NCBI GenBank assembly: GCA_945952355.1
Contig: CAMFIW010000253.1
Location: 1 to 5,287 of the forward strand
Source: an uncultured Phenylobacterium sp.
GTDB taxonomy: Bacteria > Pseudomonadota > Alphaproteobacteria > Caulobacterales > Caulobacteraceae
Reading direction: 5' to 3'
Length of the DNA: 5,287 nucleotides
The notes under the pieces are model-generated. The model searched no databases and had not been told where the DNA came from. It saw only the letters and a list, made by a program, of their open reading frames with translations. The position numbers and the translations under genes were made by a program. This document shows, piece by piece, positions 1 through 5,287 of the stretch (position 1 is the first letter of the stretch; every line of letters starts with the position of its first letter).

Positions 1-109
1 CACTCCGTCTCCCGCACACACCGACGAGATGATGGACGATCTGGTCAAGGCGTTGGAGAAGCTGTGGGCGCAGTGCAATCTGAAGCGACTGGGCGGCTAC
101 GCCGCCTGA
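1..109 (+). CDS. hemA: 5-aminolevulinate synthase, C-terminal end (partial)
   Basis: Only the last 35 codons are in the window, read in the frame starting at base 2 and ending at TGA 107-109. The peptide begins TPSPAHTDEMMDDLVKAL and goes on to LEKLWAQCNLKR. The pattern T-P-S/T-P-x-H-x-x-x-M-M-x-x-L-V-x-A-L-x-x-x-W is how 5-aminolevulinate synthases end, in the C-terminal domain of this PLP-dependent fold-type I enzyme (compare PSPHH...MM...W in animal ALAS). The family condenses glycine with succinyl-CoA in the first step of haem synthesis (the C4 or Shemin pathway), typical of Alphaproteobacteria. The catalytic lysine lies outside the window, so the call rests on the tail plus context: haem-dependent FixL follows directly and hemN lies nearby. 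Another alpha-oxoamine synthase, such as a KBL- or BioF-type enzyme, is the main alternative. Confidence 0.72.
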   Translation, partial: TPSPAHTDEMMDDLVKALEKLWAQCNLKRLGGYAA

Positions 110-130
110 CCGCGTAGCTTCATCTCTTGC

Positions 131-148
131 GCCGCTTTCGTTAGCGGC
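131..148 (+). terminator. small GC hairpin between hemA and fixL (weak terminator or attenuator candidate)
   Basis: The arms GCCGCT (131-136) and AGCGGC (143-148) pair perfectly over 6 bp around the six-base loop TTCGTT. The hairpin starts 21 bases after the hemA stop and ends 13 bases before the fixL ATG. No T-tract follows, so it is not a textbook intrinsic terminator. It could partly separate hemA from fixL transcription, or be chance in GC-rich DNA. I see no convincing promoter in the 52-base gap, so fixL may be read from upstream. Confidence 0.3.
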
Positions 149-161
149 CTAGCCCGAGCCC

Positions 162-1649
162 ATGTCCGCCGAGCCATCCGCGTCGCCATCACCGCCCGTC
201 TGGCTGGGCTATGCTGGAGCATTGGCCGTCTCCGGCGTCGCGATCGCCGCCCGCTACGCCATGACGCCCGTCTTCGAAGACCGCCCATTCTTCCTGCTGT
301 TCATGCCTGCGGTCCTGCTGTCGGCCGCCCTGTGGGGACCCGGCCCGGCCCTGGTCGCGACCATGGCGACACTCGTGGCGGGCATACTGATCAGCGGCGC
401 GGCCCTGCTGTCGCACACGGCGGACATCATAAACGCCGCGCTCTTTTCGCTCCTCGGCTGCGCCATCGCCTATGGGGGCTGGCGCCTGCGCCGCCAGGTC
501 GACCGCACCGCCGACGCCCTGGCGCACCTCGGCGAACGCGAAGCCCACCTCCAGTCGATCCTCGATACCGTGCCCGACGCGATGATCGTCATCGACGTGC
601 ACGGCGTGATCCAGTCCTTCAGCGCGACGGCCGAGCGGCTGTTCGGTTGGCGATCGGAGCAGGTCATCGGTCGCAATGTCAGCCTGCTAATGCCGGAACC
701 CTACCGCAGCGCGCACAACGACTACCTGATCCGCTACCTGACGACCGGCGAGCGCCGAATCATCGGGATCGGACGCGTCGTGGTCGGCGAGCGGCAGGAC
801 GGCTCGACCTTCCCAATGGAGCTTTCGGTGGGCGAGATGCGCTCTCAGGCGCAGCGCTTCTTCACTGGCTTCGTCCGAGACCTGTCCGAATCGCAGGAGA
901 CCGAGCGCCGCTTGCAGGATATGCAGAGCGAGTTGGTCCACGTGTCCCGCCTCACGGCCCTGGGCGAGATGGCCTCGGCGCTCGCCCACGAACTGAATCA
1001 GCCGCTTTCGGCGATCGCAAACTATGTGAAAGGCTCGGTCCGCCTGCTCGACCAGGCCGAGCCGGACCTGGGCAAGGTTCGCGGCGCCCTGGACCAAGCC
1101 GGAGACCAGGCGCTGCGCGCGGGCGAGATCATCCGCCGGCTTCGCGACTTCGTCTCGAAAGGCGAGACGGAACGGCGCATCGAGCCGCTCGCGAAACTGA
1201 TCGAAGAGGCGGGCGCCTTGGCGATGATCGGGGCCAAGGAACTGGGTGTTCGCCTGAGGATCGTATTGTCGCCGGAGACGACCTTCGTCCTCGCCGACAA
1301 GGTGCAGATCCAGCAGGTCCTTCTCAACCTGCTGCGAAACGCCATGGAGGCGATGTCCGAGAGCCCCCAGCGTGACCTCACCGTGCGCACTCTCCCCGGC
1401 CCCGACGATCTTGTGACGGTCACCGTCACCGACACCGGCCCCGGCATCCGGCCGGACATCGCCGAGCGCCTGTTCCAGCCGTTCCTGACCAGCAAGGCGC
1501 AGGGCCTCGGCGTCGGGCTTTCAATTTCACGTACGATCATCGAAGCTCACGGGGGTCGGATTTGGGCCGAGGCGGCGCCGGGCGGCGGGACGGTGTTCTC
1601 GTTCACCCTGCGCGCGGCCGACGAGGGGGACGAAACCGGTGGCCGCTGA
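162..1649 (+). CDS. fixL: membrane-bound haem PAS oxygen-sensor histidine kinase FixL
   Basis: This 495-residue sensor kinase autophosphorylates at low oxygen and passes phosphate to FixJ. Four hydrophobic segments (about residues 13-30, 42-58, 61-80, 89-106) form a DUF4118-like membrane anchor, as in Sinorhizobium FixL and unlike soluble Bradyrhizobium FixL. A PAS domain (about 127-245) carries the FixL haem signature. Aligned to Bradyrhizobium FixL from memory, His185 in RSAHNDY is the proximal haem ligand (His200), Arg191 matches Arg206, and Arg205 in IIGIGR matches the oxygen-sensing Arg220. Kinase parts follow: H-box [11 protein letters not shown] with phospho-accepting His276, N-box around Asn393, G1 box DTGPGI (424-429), F-box FQPF (438-441) and G2 box GLGVGL (448-453). 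An in-frame TAG at 150-152 makes ATG 162 the first possible start; its Shine-Dalgarno is weak. The 3' end overlaps fixJ by 11 bases. Confidence 0.96.
   Translation: MSAEPSASPSPPVWLGYAGALAVSGVAIAARYAMTPVFEDRPFFLLFMPAVLLSAALWGPGPALVATMATLVAGILISGAALLSHTADIINAALFSLLGCAIAYGGWRLRRQVDRTADALAHLGEREAHLQSILDTVPDAMIVIDVHGVIQSFSATAERLFGWRSEQVIGRNVSLLMPEPYRSAHNDYLIRYLTTGERRIIGIGRVVVGERQDGSTFPMELSVGEMRSQAQRFFTGFVRDLSESQETERRLQDMQSELVHVSRLTALGEMASALAHELNQPLSAIANYVKGSVRLLDQAEPDLGKVRGALDQAGDQALRAGEIIRRLRDFVSKGETERRIEPLAKLIEEAGALAMIGAKELGVRLRIVLSPETTFVLADKVQIQQVLLNLLRNAMEAMSESPQRDLTVRTLPGPDDLVTVTVTDTGPGIRPDIAERLFQPFLTSKAQGLGVGLSISRTIIEAHGGRIWAEAAPGGGTVFSFTLRAADEGDETGGR
1623..1629 (+). promoter_or_regulatory. 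ribosome binding site for fixJ
   Basis: GAGGGGG lies inside the last codons of fixL, nine bases before the GTG at 1639. It supports the GTG as the real fixJ start, and suggests FixJ translation is initiated within, and probably coupled to, fixL translation. Confidence 0.6.
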
Positions 1650-2235
1650 CACCACGGTGCACGTGATCGACGATGACGACGCCATGCGCGAGTCGCTGTC
1701 CTTCCTGCTCGAGAGCGCCGGCTACCAGGCGCAGACCTATGCTTCGGCGGCCGCCTTCCTGGACAGCCTGTCCGATCAAATCTCAGGCTGCGTCGTCACC
1801 GACGTGCGGATGCCCGACATGAATGGCCTGGAGCTCACGCGACACCTGAAGGAGCATGGAATCCAGCTCCCCATCGTGATGATCACCGGCCACGGGGACA
1901 TCCCCTTGGCGGTCGAGTCGATGAAGGCCGGCGTCGCGGACTTCCTCGAGAAGCCCTTCAACGACTCGACCCTGCTTCAGGCGATCGCGGGCGCGATGTC
2001 GAAGCCGGGCGCGGCGGGCAACGAGGCTTTCAAGGCCCTGCTCGACCAGTTGTCGCCCCGCGAGATCGACGTGCTTCGCGGCGTCGTTCAGGGCAAGGCG
2101 AACAAGGTGATCGCCTTCGAACTCGGGATCAGCCCGCGCACGGTCGAGGTCTACCGCGCCAACGTCATGGCCAAGACCCACGCGGCCAATCTGGCCGAGC
2201 TCGTCCGCATGGCGATGTTCGCGGGCTTCGAATAA
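1639..2235 (+). CDS. fixJ: FixJ response regulator, LuxR/NarL-type transcription factor
   Basis: This 198-residue protein is the partner regulator of FixL, with the receiver-plus-HTH layout and length usual for FixJ. The receiver (about 5-122) has the acidic cluster Asp11-Asp14, phospho-acceptor Asp55 in [12 protein letters not shown], switch Thr83 in MITGHGD and Lys105 in LEKPF. The C-terminal HTH (about 138-192) has the motif LSPREIDVL and the recognition helix region [15 protein letters not shown], as in FixJ/NarL proteins. When phosphorylated, FixJ dimerises and in known systems activates fixK and sometimes other genes; no fixK is in this window. Translation starts at GTG 1639, behind a good Shine-Dalgarno and 11 bases inside the fixL frame, a strong sign of one transcript and coupled translation. 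It ends at TAA, followed by an 80-base non-coding stretch. Confidence 0.95.
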   Translation: MAADTTVHVIDDDDAMRESLSFLLESAGYQAQTYASAAAFLDSLSDQISGCVVTDVRMPDMNGLELTRHLKEHGIQLPIVMITGHGDIPLAVESMKAGVADFLEKPFNDSTLLQAIAGAMSKPGAAGNEAFKALLDQLSPREIDVLRGVVQGKANKVIAFELGISPRTVEVYRANVMAKTHAANLAELVRMAMFAGFE

Positions 2236-2245
2236 TTCCGCCGCT

Positions 2246-2259
2246 TTGAGATTCATCAA
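2246..2259 (+). promoter_or_regulatory. candidate FixK/FNR-family operator upstream of the receiver gene
   Basis: The sequence TTGAG-ATTC-ATCAA matches the FixK/FNR consensus TTGAT-N4-ATCAA at 9 of the 10 specified bases. The surrounding dyad TTTGA-N6-TCAAA (2245-2260) is perfect. It starts 10 bases after the fixJ stop. If it works as a class II site centred at -41.5, transcription would start near 2294, with a poor -10 (CAGACT, 2282-2287) and a leader of about 20 bases before the ATG at 2316. No other promoter or terminator is visible between 2236 and 2315. The geometry and match suggest separate activation of the next gene by a FixK-type protein; this is inference. Confidence 0.62.
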
Positions 2260-2315
2260 ATCGCGAGCGTTCGGCCGCCCGCAGACTGGGACATGTTTGC
2301 CGCCCGGTGTGCGTT

Positions 2316-2711
2316 ATGTTGATCCCGAACTCGCCTCCGACCGTCGTCCTACTGGACGACGACGCGGCCCTGCGCACCGCGCTCAGCTTCACGCTCGAAC
2401 TCGACGGGTTCACGGTAGAGCCCTTCGCCAGTGGTGAAGCCCTCTTGGCAAGCCCCATGCCGTCTGCGCCAGCCTGTCTCGTCCTGGACCAGAACCTGTC
2501 GGGCATGTCGGGCCTCGACACCCTGATAAGCCTCCGCTCGAAAGGCGTCGGGATGCCGGCGATCCTGATCACCAGCCATCCGGCGGCCAAGGTCAGGGCC
2601 ACCGCGGCCGCTCACGGGGTCGTCATCGTCGAAAAGCCCCTCCTCAGCGACGCGCTGAAGATAGCGATAGAGGCCGCCCTGACCCAATCCTCCGCGACGG
2701 GTCCATCCTAG
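2316..2711 (+). CDS. stand-alone receiver-domain response regulator (FixT-like position)
   Basis: The 131-residue product is a single CheY-like receiver with no output domain. It has the acidic cluster Asp14-Asp16 in VVLLDDD, phospho-acceptor Asp58 in CLVLDQNLSGMSG, Thr86 in ILITSH and Lys107 in VEKPL, so phosphorylation looks possible. Its N-terminal half resembles the adjacent FixJ receiver (DDDxAxR, LSFxLE, AS, FL-like positions), suggesting a FixJ-derived paralogue without the HTH. Single-domain receivers are found beside fixLJ in other Alphaproteobacteria, including Caulobacter FixT, which inhibits FixL. This protein has only one cysteine (Cys54), so a cysteine-ligated Fe-S site as reported for FixT is unlikely. 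I chose ATG 2316; GTG 2307 (three residues longer) and TTG 2319 are possible, and none has a clear Shine-Dalgarno. A FixK-like box lies upstream. The symbol is left blank because orthology is unproven. Confidence 0.85.
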   Translation: MLIPNSPPTVVLLDDDAALRTALSFTLELDGFTVEPFASGEALLASPMPSAPACLVLDQNLSGMSGLDTLISLRSKGVGMPAILITSHPAAKVRATAAAHGVVIVEKPLLSDALKIAIEAALTQSSATGPS

Positions 2712-3283
2712 GCGGCGGCGCGTCCGAGCGCGTTGAGGTGGTCGAGCCACCTGCGGCGCTGCTGCGGCGAGGCCTCGACATTCCCCAGGATCGTTCGCCG
2801 CAGGGGGCTCACGCCGCTGAGCCAAAGCAGACCCCGCTCCAGGCTCCGGGCGCCGAAGGCGCCGAAGACCCATCGAAACACCGGCGCCGGCATGCCCATG
2901 GTGATCACCAAGCGAGCCGACCGCCCCCGCAACAGCCCCTTCATCGGCCCGCCCGGCGGGCTCAGGGCGAAGCCATAGCGAAACACCTGCTCGAGGAAGC
3001 CTTTCAGTACGGCGGGTACGGCCCCGAGCCAGAGGGGAAAGATGATGACCAGGTGCTCGGCCCACAGAATGGCTTCCTGGGCCTCGCGGATCGCTTCCGG
3101 AGCATCTCCCATGAATTCAGCCTCGGACCGAACCAGGGGAAAGCACAGTTCGCCGACATCCAGGCGGCGGATCTGGTGGCCAGCCCCGCTGGCCCCCAGG
3201 ACGTAGGCCCCGGCGAGGGCTGCGGCAAACCGCTCCGGGCTGGGGTCGGGATGGCCGTTGATCACCAGGACCCGGCGGGCCAT
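2708..3283 (-). CDS. flavodoxin-fold NAD(P)H:quinone oxidoreductase-like protein
   Basis: This 191-residue protein fits the flavodoxin-like fold family of NAD(P)H dehydrogenase (quinone) proteins (PF02525 type: MdaB, KefF, NQO1-like). Near the N-terminus, VLVINGHPDPSPERF (5-19) is the phosphate-binding loop expected for FMN or FAD. The stretch FPLWLGAVPAVLKGFLEQVFRYGFAL (82-107) is the family's hallmark flavin-binding and dimer region. Such enzymes usually make two-electron reductions of quinones or similar acceptors in the cytoplasm. It has no signal peptide or membrane helices. The start ATG shares a base with the hemN stop (TGATG), so it is probably translated by coupling from hemN; no separate Shine-Dalgarno is clear. 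Its stop overlaps the receiver gene's stop on the other strand. The link to hemN hints at a redox role in low-oxygen haem synthesis, but the substrate cannot be read from sequence. Confidence 0.85.
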   Translation of the reverse strand: MARRVLVINGHPDPSPERFAAALAGAYVLGASGAGHQIRRLDVGELCFPLVRSEAEFMGDAPEAIREAQEAILWAEHLVIIFPLWLGAVPAVLKGFLEQVFRYGFALSPPGGPMKGLLRGRSARLVITMGMPAPVFRWVFGAFGARSLERGLLWLSGVSPLRRTILGNVEASPQQRRRWLDHLNALGRAAA

Positions 3284-4680
3284 CAGAGCGCCCGCGCGTG
3301 GTGGACGCCCCCGGCGGCGAGATGCCGGTCGAAGACGGCGCAGACCGAGCGGATCGCGAGCCGCCCGAGTTCGGTCACCGCCACCCGATCGCCCTCCAGC
3401 TCGATCAGACCGTCCGCCACGAACTCTGCCAGCCGCGACCGGTCGTCGGCGAGGTCGGCCAGGGGGCGCTCATGGCGCTTGCAAACCATCGCCAGATCGA
3501 CCTCCAGATCGCACATGAGGCGTTCGATGATCTCGCCGCGGAACCGATCCTCGGCGGTGGCGACCACCCCTCGCGCGATGGGAAAGTCGCCGGCATTGAC
3601 CACCGCACGCCAGGCAGACTCGCCGGCGATGTTCTGGGCGAACCCCTGCGGAAGACTGCTGATCGCCGAGGCGCCCAGCCCCAGCAGCGTCCGCGCGGCG
3701 TCGGTGGTGTAGCCCTGGAAGTTCCGGTGCAGGCGACCGTCGCGCTGAGCGAGGGCGAGGGCGTCGTCCGAGCGCGCGAAGTGGTCCAGACCGACCCGGA
3801 TATAGCCTGCATCGGCAAGTCTCTCCGCGGCCGCTTCGGCCTGGTCGAGACGGGCGACGGCTCCCGGCAAGGCTCGCTCGTCCAGCAACTGCTGGTGCGC
3901 CTTCGCCCACGGAACATGGGCATAGCCGAACAGCGCGACCCGCTCGGGCTCCAAAAGGAGCACCTTGTCGAGCGTCGCGAGCGTATTGGCGCAGGTCTGG
4001 TGCGGAAGCCCATACATCAGGTCGATGTTGACCGAGGCGACGCCGCCCGAACGCAGGTCCTCCACCGCAGCCGCCACATCCTCGAAGGTCTCGAAGCGGT
4101 TCACGGCCTGCTGGACGACCGGGTCGAGGTTCTGGACCCCGAGGCTGGCCCGGTTGAGACCGTGGCGCACCGCCGCGCCTACCCACTCCCTCGCGAGCGT
4201 GGCGGGGTCGAGCTCGGCGGCGATCTCGGCGTCGGGCGCGACCTCGAAGATTTCGCCGAGCCTCCCGAAGAGTCGGTCGAGATCCTGAGTCGAAAGCATG
4301 TTGGGCGAACCGCCGCCAAGGTGGATGGCGCTGACCTTCAGGCGCGCCGGTAGGGAGGCTCCAAGGTGGTCGACCTCGCGCAACAGGTGATCCACATAGG
4401 CGCTGACCGGCGCCCGACGGTTCACGGCCCTGGTGTTGCAGCCACAGAACCAGCAAAGCCGGGCGCAGAACGGGATATGCAGGTAGAGCGAGACGGGCTC
4501 GTCTGGCGGAATCGCCGCGAGCCACGTCCGGTAGGCGACGGCGTCCACGGCCTGGGTGAACTGGACCGCGGTCGGGTAGCTCGTATAGCGCGGCGCGCGG
4601 CCATCATACTTCGCGACGAGGTTCTCCAGCGCGAAAGCGGTCGGACGCGGCACGGCGCCGGACAGGTGACGAACAGGCAC
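3283..4680 (-). CDS. hemN: oxygen-independent coproporphyrinogen III dehydrogenase
   Basis: This radical SAM enzyme converts coproporphyrinogen III to protoporphyrinogen IX without oxygen, keeping haem synthesis going when oxygen is scarce. At 465 residues it is full length. The [4Fe-4S] motif is Cys72-x3-Cys76-x2-Cys79 in HIPFCARLCWFCGCN, with Cys81 next as in true HemN. Further motifs are the N-terminal KYDGRAPRYTSYPTA, the SAM-binding GGGSPN, the ELDPATL and SLGVQNLDP segments, YAHVPW, and the C-terminal RNFQGYTTD. These separate it from the HemW haem chaperone group. The frame is open to a TTG at 4692, but I prefer GTG 4680 because GGAG (4690-4687) sits six bases before it; the TTG has no Shine-Dalgarno. 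It is 67 bases downstream of ccoS, with a FixK-like box between, and runs into the oxidoreductase gene by a TGATG junction. Confidence 0.95.
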   Translation of the reverse strand: MPVRHLSGAVPRPTAFALENLVAKYDGRAPRYTSYPTAVQFTQAVDAVAYRTWLAAIPPDEPVSLYLHIPFCARLCWFCGCNTRAVNRRAPVSAYVDHLLREVDHLGASLPARLKVSAIHLGGGSPNMLSTQDLDRLFGRLGEIFEVAPDAEIAAELDPATLAREWVGAAVRHGLNRASLGVQNLDPVVQQAVNRFETFEDVAAAVEDLRSGGVASVNIDLMYGLPHQTCANTLATLDKVLLLEPERVALFGYAHVPWAKAHQQLLDERALPGAVARLDQAEAAAERLADAGYIRVGLDHFARSDDALALAQRDGRLHRNFQGYTTDAARTLLGLGASAISSLPQGFAQNIAGESAWRAVVNAGDFPIARGVVATAEDRFRGEIIERLMCDLEVDLAMVCKRHERPLADLADDRSRLAEFVADGLIELEGDRVAVTELGRLAIRSVCAVFDRHLAAGGVHHARAL

Positions 4681-4686
4681 GGCGAG

Positions 4687-4690
4687 CTCC
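4687..4690 (-). promoter_or_regulatory. ribosome binding site deciding the hemN start
   Basis: On the minus strand GGAG (4690-4687) is followed by the six-base spacer CTCGCC and then GTG at 4680. This spacing favours GTG 4680 over the in-frame TTG at 4692, whose own second codon overlaps this site. Confidence 0.6.
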
Positions 4691-4737
4691 AAATGCGGAT
4701 CGAGAGCAGGATTTGGCCCGGCCCTTCCGTCGCCGCC

Positions 4738-4751
4738 GTGATTTGAATCAA
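4738..4751 (-). promoter_or_regulatory. candidate FixK/FNR-family operator for hemN
   Basis: Read on the minus strand, TTGAT-TCAA-ATCAC matches TTGAT-N4-ATCAA at 9 of 10 specified bases. The box lies over the ccoS stop codon (TGA, 4750-4748). If it acts as a class II site centred at -41.5, transcription of hemN would start near 4703, giving a 23-base leader that carries the GGAG ribosome site before GTG 4680. The matching -10 region (around 4715-4710, CAAATC) is weak, as is common at activator-dependent promoters. FixK/FNR/Anr control of hemN is well known in other Proteobacteria, which supports the reading. Confidence 0.68.
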
Positions 4752-4909
4752 ACGGGATCGGGCGGCTGGTCGGATTCGGGGATCAGAATCCGCTCCGCAT
4801 CTCCGGCGGGGTCATCGTACTGACCGTTGCGAACCGTCCACCAGAACGCCGCCAGCGCCACGAGCGCCAGCAAGAGCGACATCGGCGCCAGCAGGAAGAT
4901 AATATTCAT
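4748..4909 (-). CDS. ccoS: cbb3-type cytochrome oxidase assembly protein CcoS
   Basis: This 53-residue protein begins MNIIFLLAPMSLLLALVALA and has one membrane helix (about residues 3-24). The helix is followed by WWTVRNGQYDDPAGDAERIL, which carries the CcoS hallmark G-Q-Y-D-D...A-x-R-I-L. The family (also FixS) is needed to mature the haem-copper centre of the high-affinity cbb3 terminal oxidase, probably in the inner membrane with CcoI. Its ATG overlaps the ccoI stop as ATGA (4909-4906). AGGG (4920-4917), seven bases before the ATG, is a plausible ribosome site inside ccoI. The gene was identified by direct translation because it is very short. The tail ESDQPPDPV is polar and of no recognised function. 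Confidence 0.95.
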   Translation of the reverse strand: MNIIFLLAPMSLLLALVALAAFWWTVRNGQYDDPAGDAERILIPESDQPPDPV

Positions 4910-5287
4910 TCGCCGGCCCTGTTCATGCGCAAGGCGTTCAGCGTCACCACCAGAGACGAGCCCGACATGGCTAGGGCCGCGATGAAGGGATTGACCATGC
5001 CCAGCATGGCGGCGGGCGCCGCCACGAGGTTGTAGAGGGCGCTGAAGCCGAAGTTTTCGAGCGCGCGGCGCCGCGCGGCGCGTGCGACGTCGACGGCCGT
5101 GACGACGGCCTCTAGCCGGTGGCCGGAAAAGACCATATCGGCCGCGTTCTGGCTGGCCTCGAGGGCGGAGCCCGGGGCCATGGCGGCGTGGGCCTTGGCC
5201 AAGGCGGCAGCGTCGTTCAACCCGTCGCCCACCATCAGCACTCTGTGTCCGGCCCCAGTCAGCGCCGCGATCGCCTCGGCCTTGCCC
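4906..5287 (-). CDS. ccoI: copper-transporting P-type ATPase CcoI/FixI, C-terminal part (partial)
   Basis: The open frame runs off the right edge; the window holds the last 126 residues and the stop. The ATP-binding P-domain hinge GDGLNDAAAL is near the start of the visible part. Two C-terminal membrane helices follow with P1B-1 (Cu+) metal-site residues: Tyr-Asn in SALYNLVAAPAAML (the TM7 position) and Met-x-x-Ser-Ser in ALAMSGSSLVV (the TM8 position). The end, LVVTLNALRMNRAGE, is typical of the family. Coupled to ccoS by ATGA, this should be the cbb3-associated ATPase (CcoI/FixI, CopA2-like), which moves copper across the inner membrane for cytochrome oxidase assembly rather than for detoxification. 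The phosphorylated Asp, the CPC motif and any N-terminal metal-binding domain are outside the window. A generic CopA is the alternative, but the ccoS neighbour argues against it. Confidence 0.92.
   Translation of the reverse strand, partial: GKAEAIAALTGAGHRVLMVGDGLNDAAALAKAHAAMAPGSALEASQNAADMVFSGHRLEAVVTAVDVARAARRRALENFGFSALYNLVAAPAAMLGMVNPFIAALAMSGSSLVVTLNALRMNRAGE

Noticed and set aside
332..1375. Plus-strand open frame of 347 codons inside fixL
   Set aside because: It is Arg/Pro-rich out-of-frame translation of fixL; FixL motifs cover the same bases.
1418..1430. Inverted repeat GACGGT-C-ACCGTC
   Set aside because: It falls in the Thr-Val-Thr codons before the G1 box of FixL and is explained by repeated codon use.
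2236..2315. A terminator for fixLJ in the intergenic stretch
   Set aside because: The only clear dyad is the FixK-like box, which has an AT-rich short arm and no T-tract after it; no stable GC hairpin was found.
2349..3065. Long minus-strand open frame of 238 codons spanning the receiver and oxidoreductase genes
   Set aside because: It is a shadow frame in GC-rich DNA, with Arg/Gly/Ala-rich low-complexity translation and no domain, while the overlapping genes have clear families.
3298..4353. Long plus-strand open frame (351 codons) opposite hemN
   Set aside because: hemN is unmistakable on the other strand, and this translation has no recognisable motif or ribosome site.
5062..5077. A perfect 16-base GC palindrome (CGCGCGGC and its complement)
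   Set aside because: It lies inside ccoI and encodes an Arg/Ala-rich cytoplasmic stretch; alternating GC codons give such palindromes by chance in this base composition.
1..5287. CRISPR arrays, insertion sequences, tRNA or rRNA genes, phage or defence genes
   Set aside because: No spaced direct repeats, transposase motifs or structural RNA signatures were seen; nearly every base belongs to an ordinary respiratory or regulatory gene.

Overview
This GC-rich window reads as a piece of an alphaproteobacterial oxygen-response and microaerobic-respiration locus. Three observations point to that class: the left edge carries what looks like the C-terminus of a C4-pathway 5-aminolevulinate synthase, the centre carries a four-helix membrane FixL with its FixJ, and the right edge carries cbb3-oxidase maturation genes. 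The family is uncertain. A Caulobacter/Phenylobacterium/Brevundimonas-type genome is a reasonable guess from gene order and codon use, but this is inference.

Layout. On the plus strand: the last 35 codons of a probable hemA (1-109), a 52-base gap with a small hairpin, fixL (162-1649), fixJ (1639-2235, GTG start, overlapping fixL), an 80-base intergenic stretch with a near-consensus FixK/FNR box, then a stand-alone receiver-domain gene (2316-2711). On the minus strand, read right to left: the 3' end of the copper P-type ATPase ccoI/fixI (5287-4906), ccoS (4909-4748, ATGA overlap), a second FixK/FNR-like box lying over the ccoS stop codon, hemN (4680-3283), and a flavodoxin-fold NAD(P)H:quinone oxidoreductase-like gene (3283-2708, TGATG junction with hemN). 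The two convoys converge, and their last genes share one CTAG palindrome that supplies both stop codons.

How the genes work together. FixL is the haem PAS oxygen sensor kinase and FixJ its DNA-binding partner. In known systems FixJ drives fixK, and FixK activates the cbb3 oxidase, its maturation genes and anaerobic haem synthesis. No fixK gene is in this window, but both candidate FixK boxes are placed where such a factor would act: one before the single-domain receiver, one before hemN. CcoI and CcoS mature the high-affinity cbb3 oxidase, while HemN makes protoporphyrinogen without oxygen, and HemA starts the haem pathway. The most interesting candidate is the receiver-only protein. It resembles the FixJ receiver, keeps the phosphorylation residues, lacks a DNA-binding domain and sits behind its own FixK-type box. 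That is the architecture expected of a FixT-like feedback element on FixLJ, though it has too few cysteines for the Fe-S mechanism reported for Caulobacter FixT.
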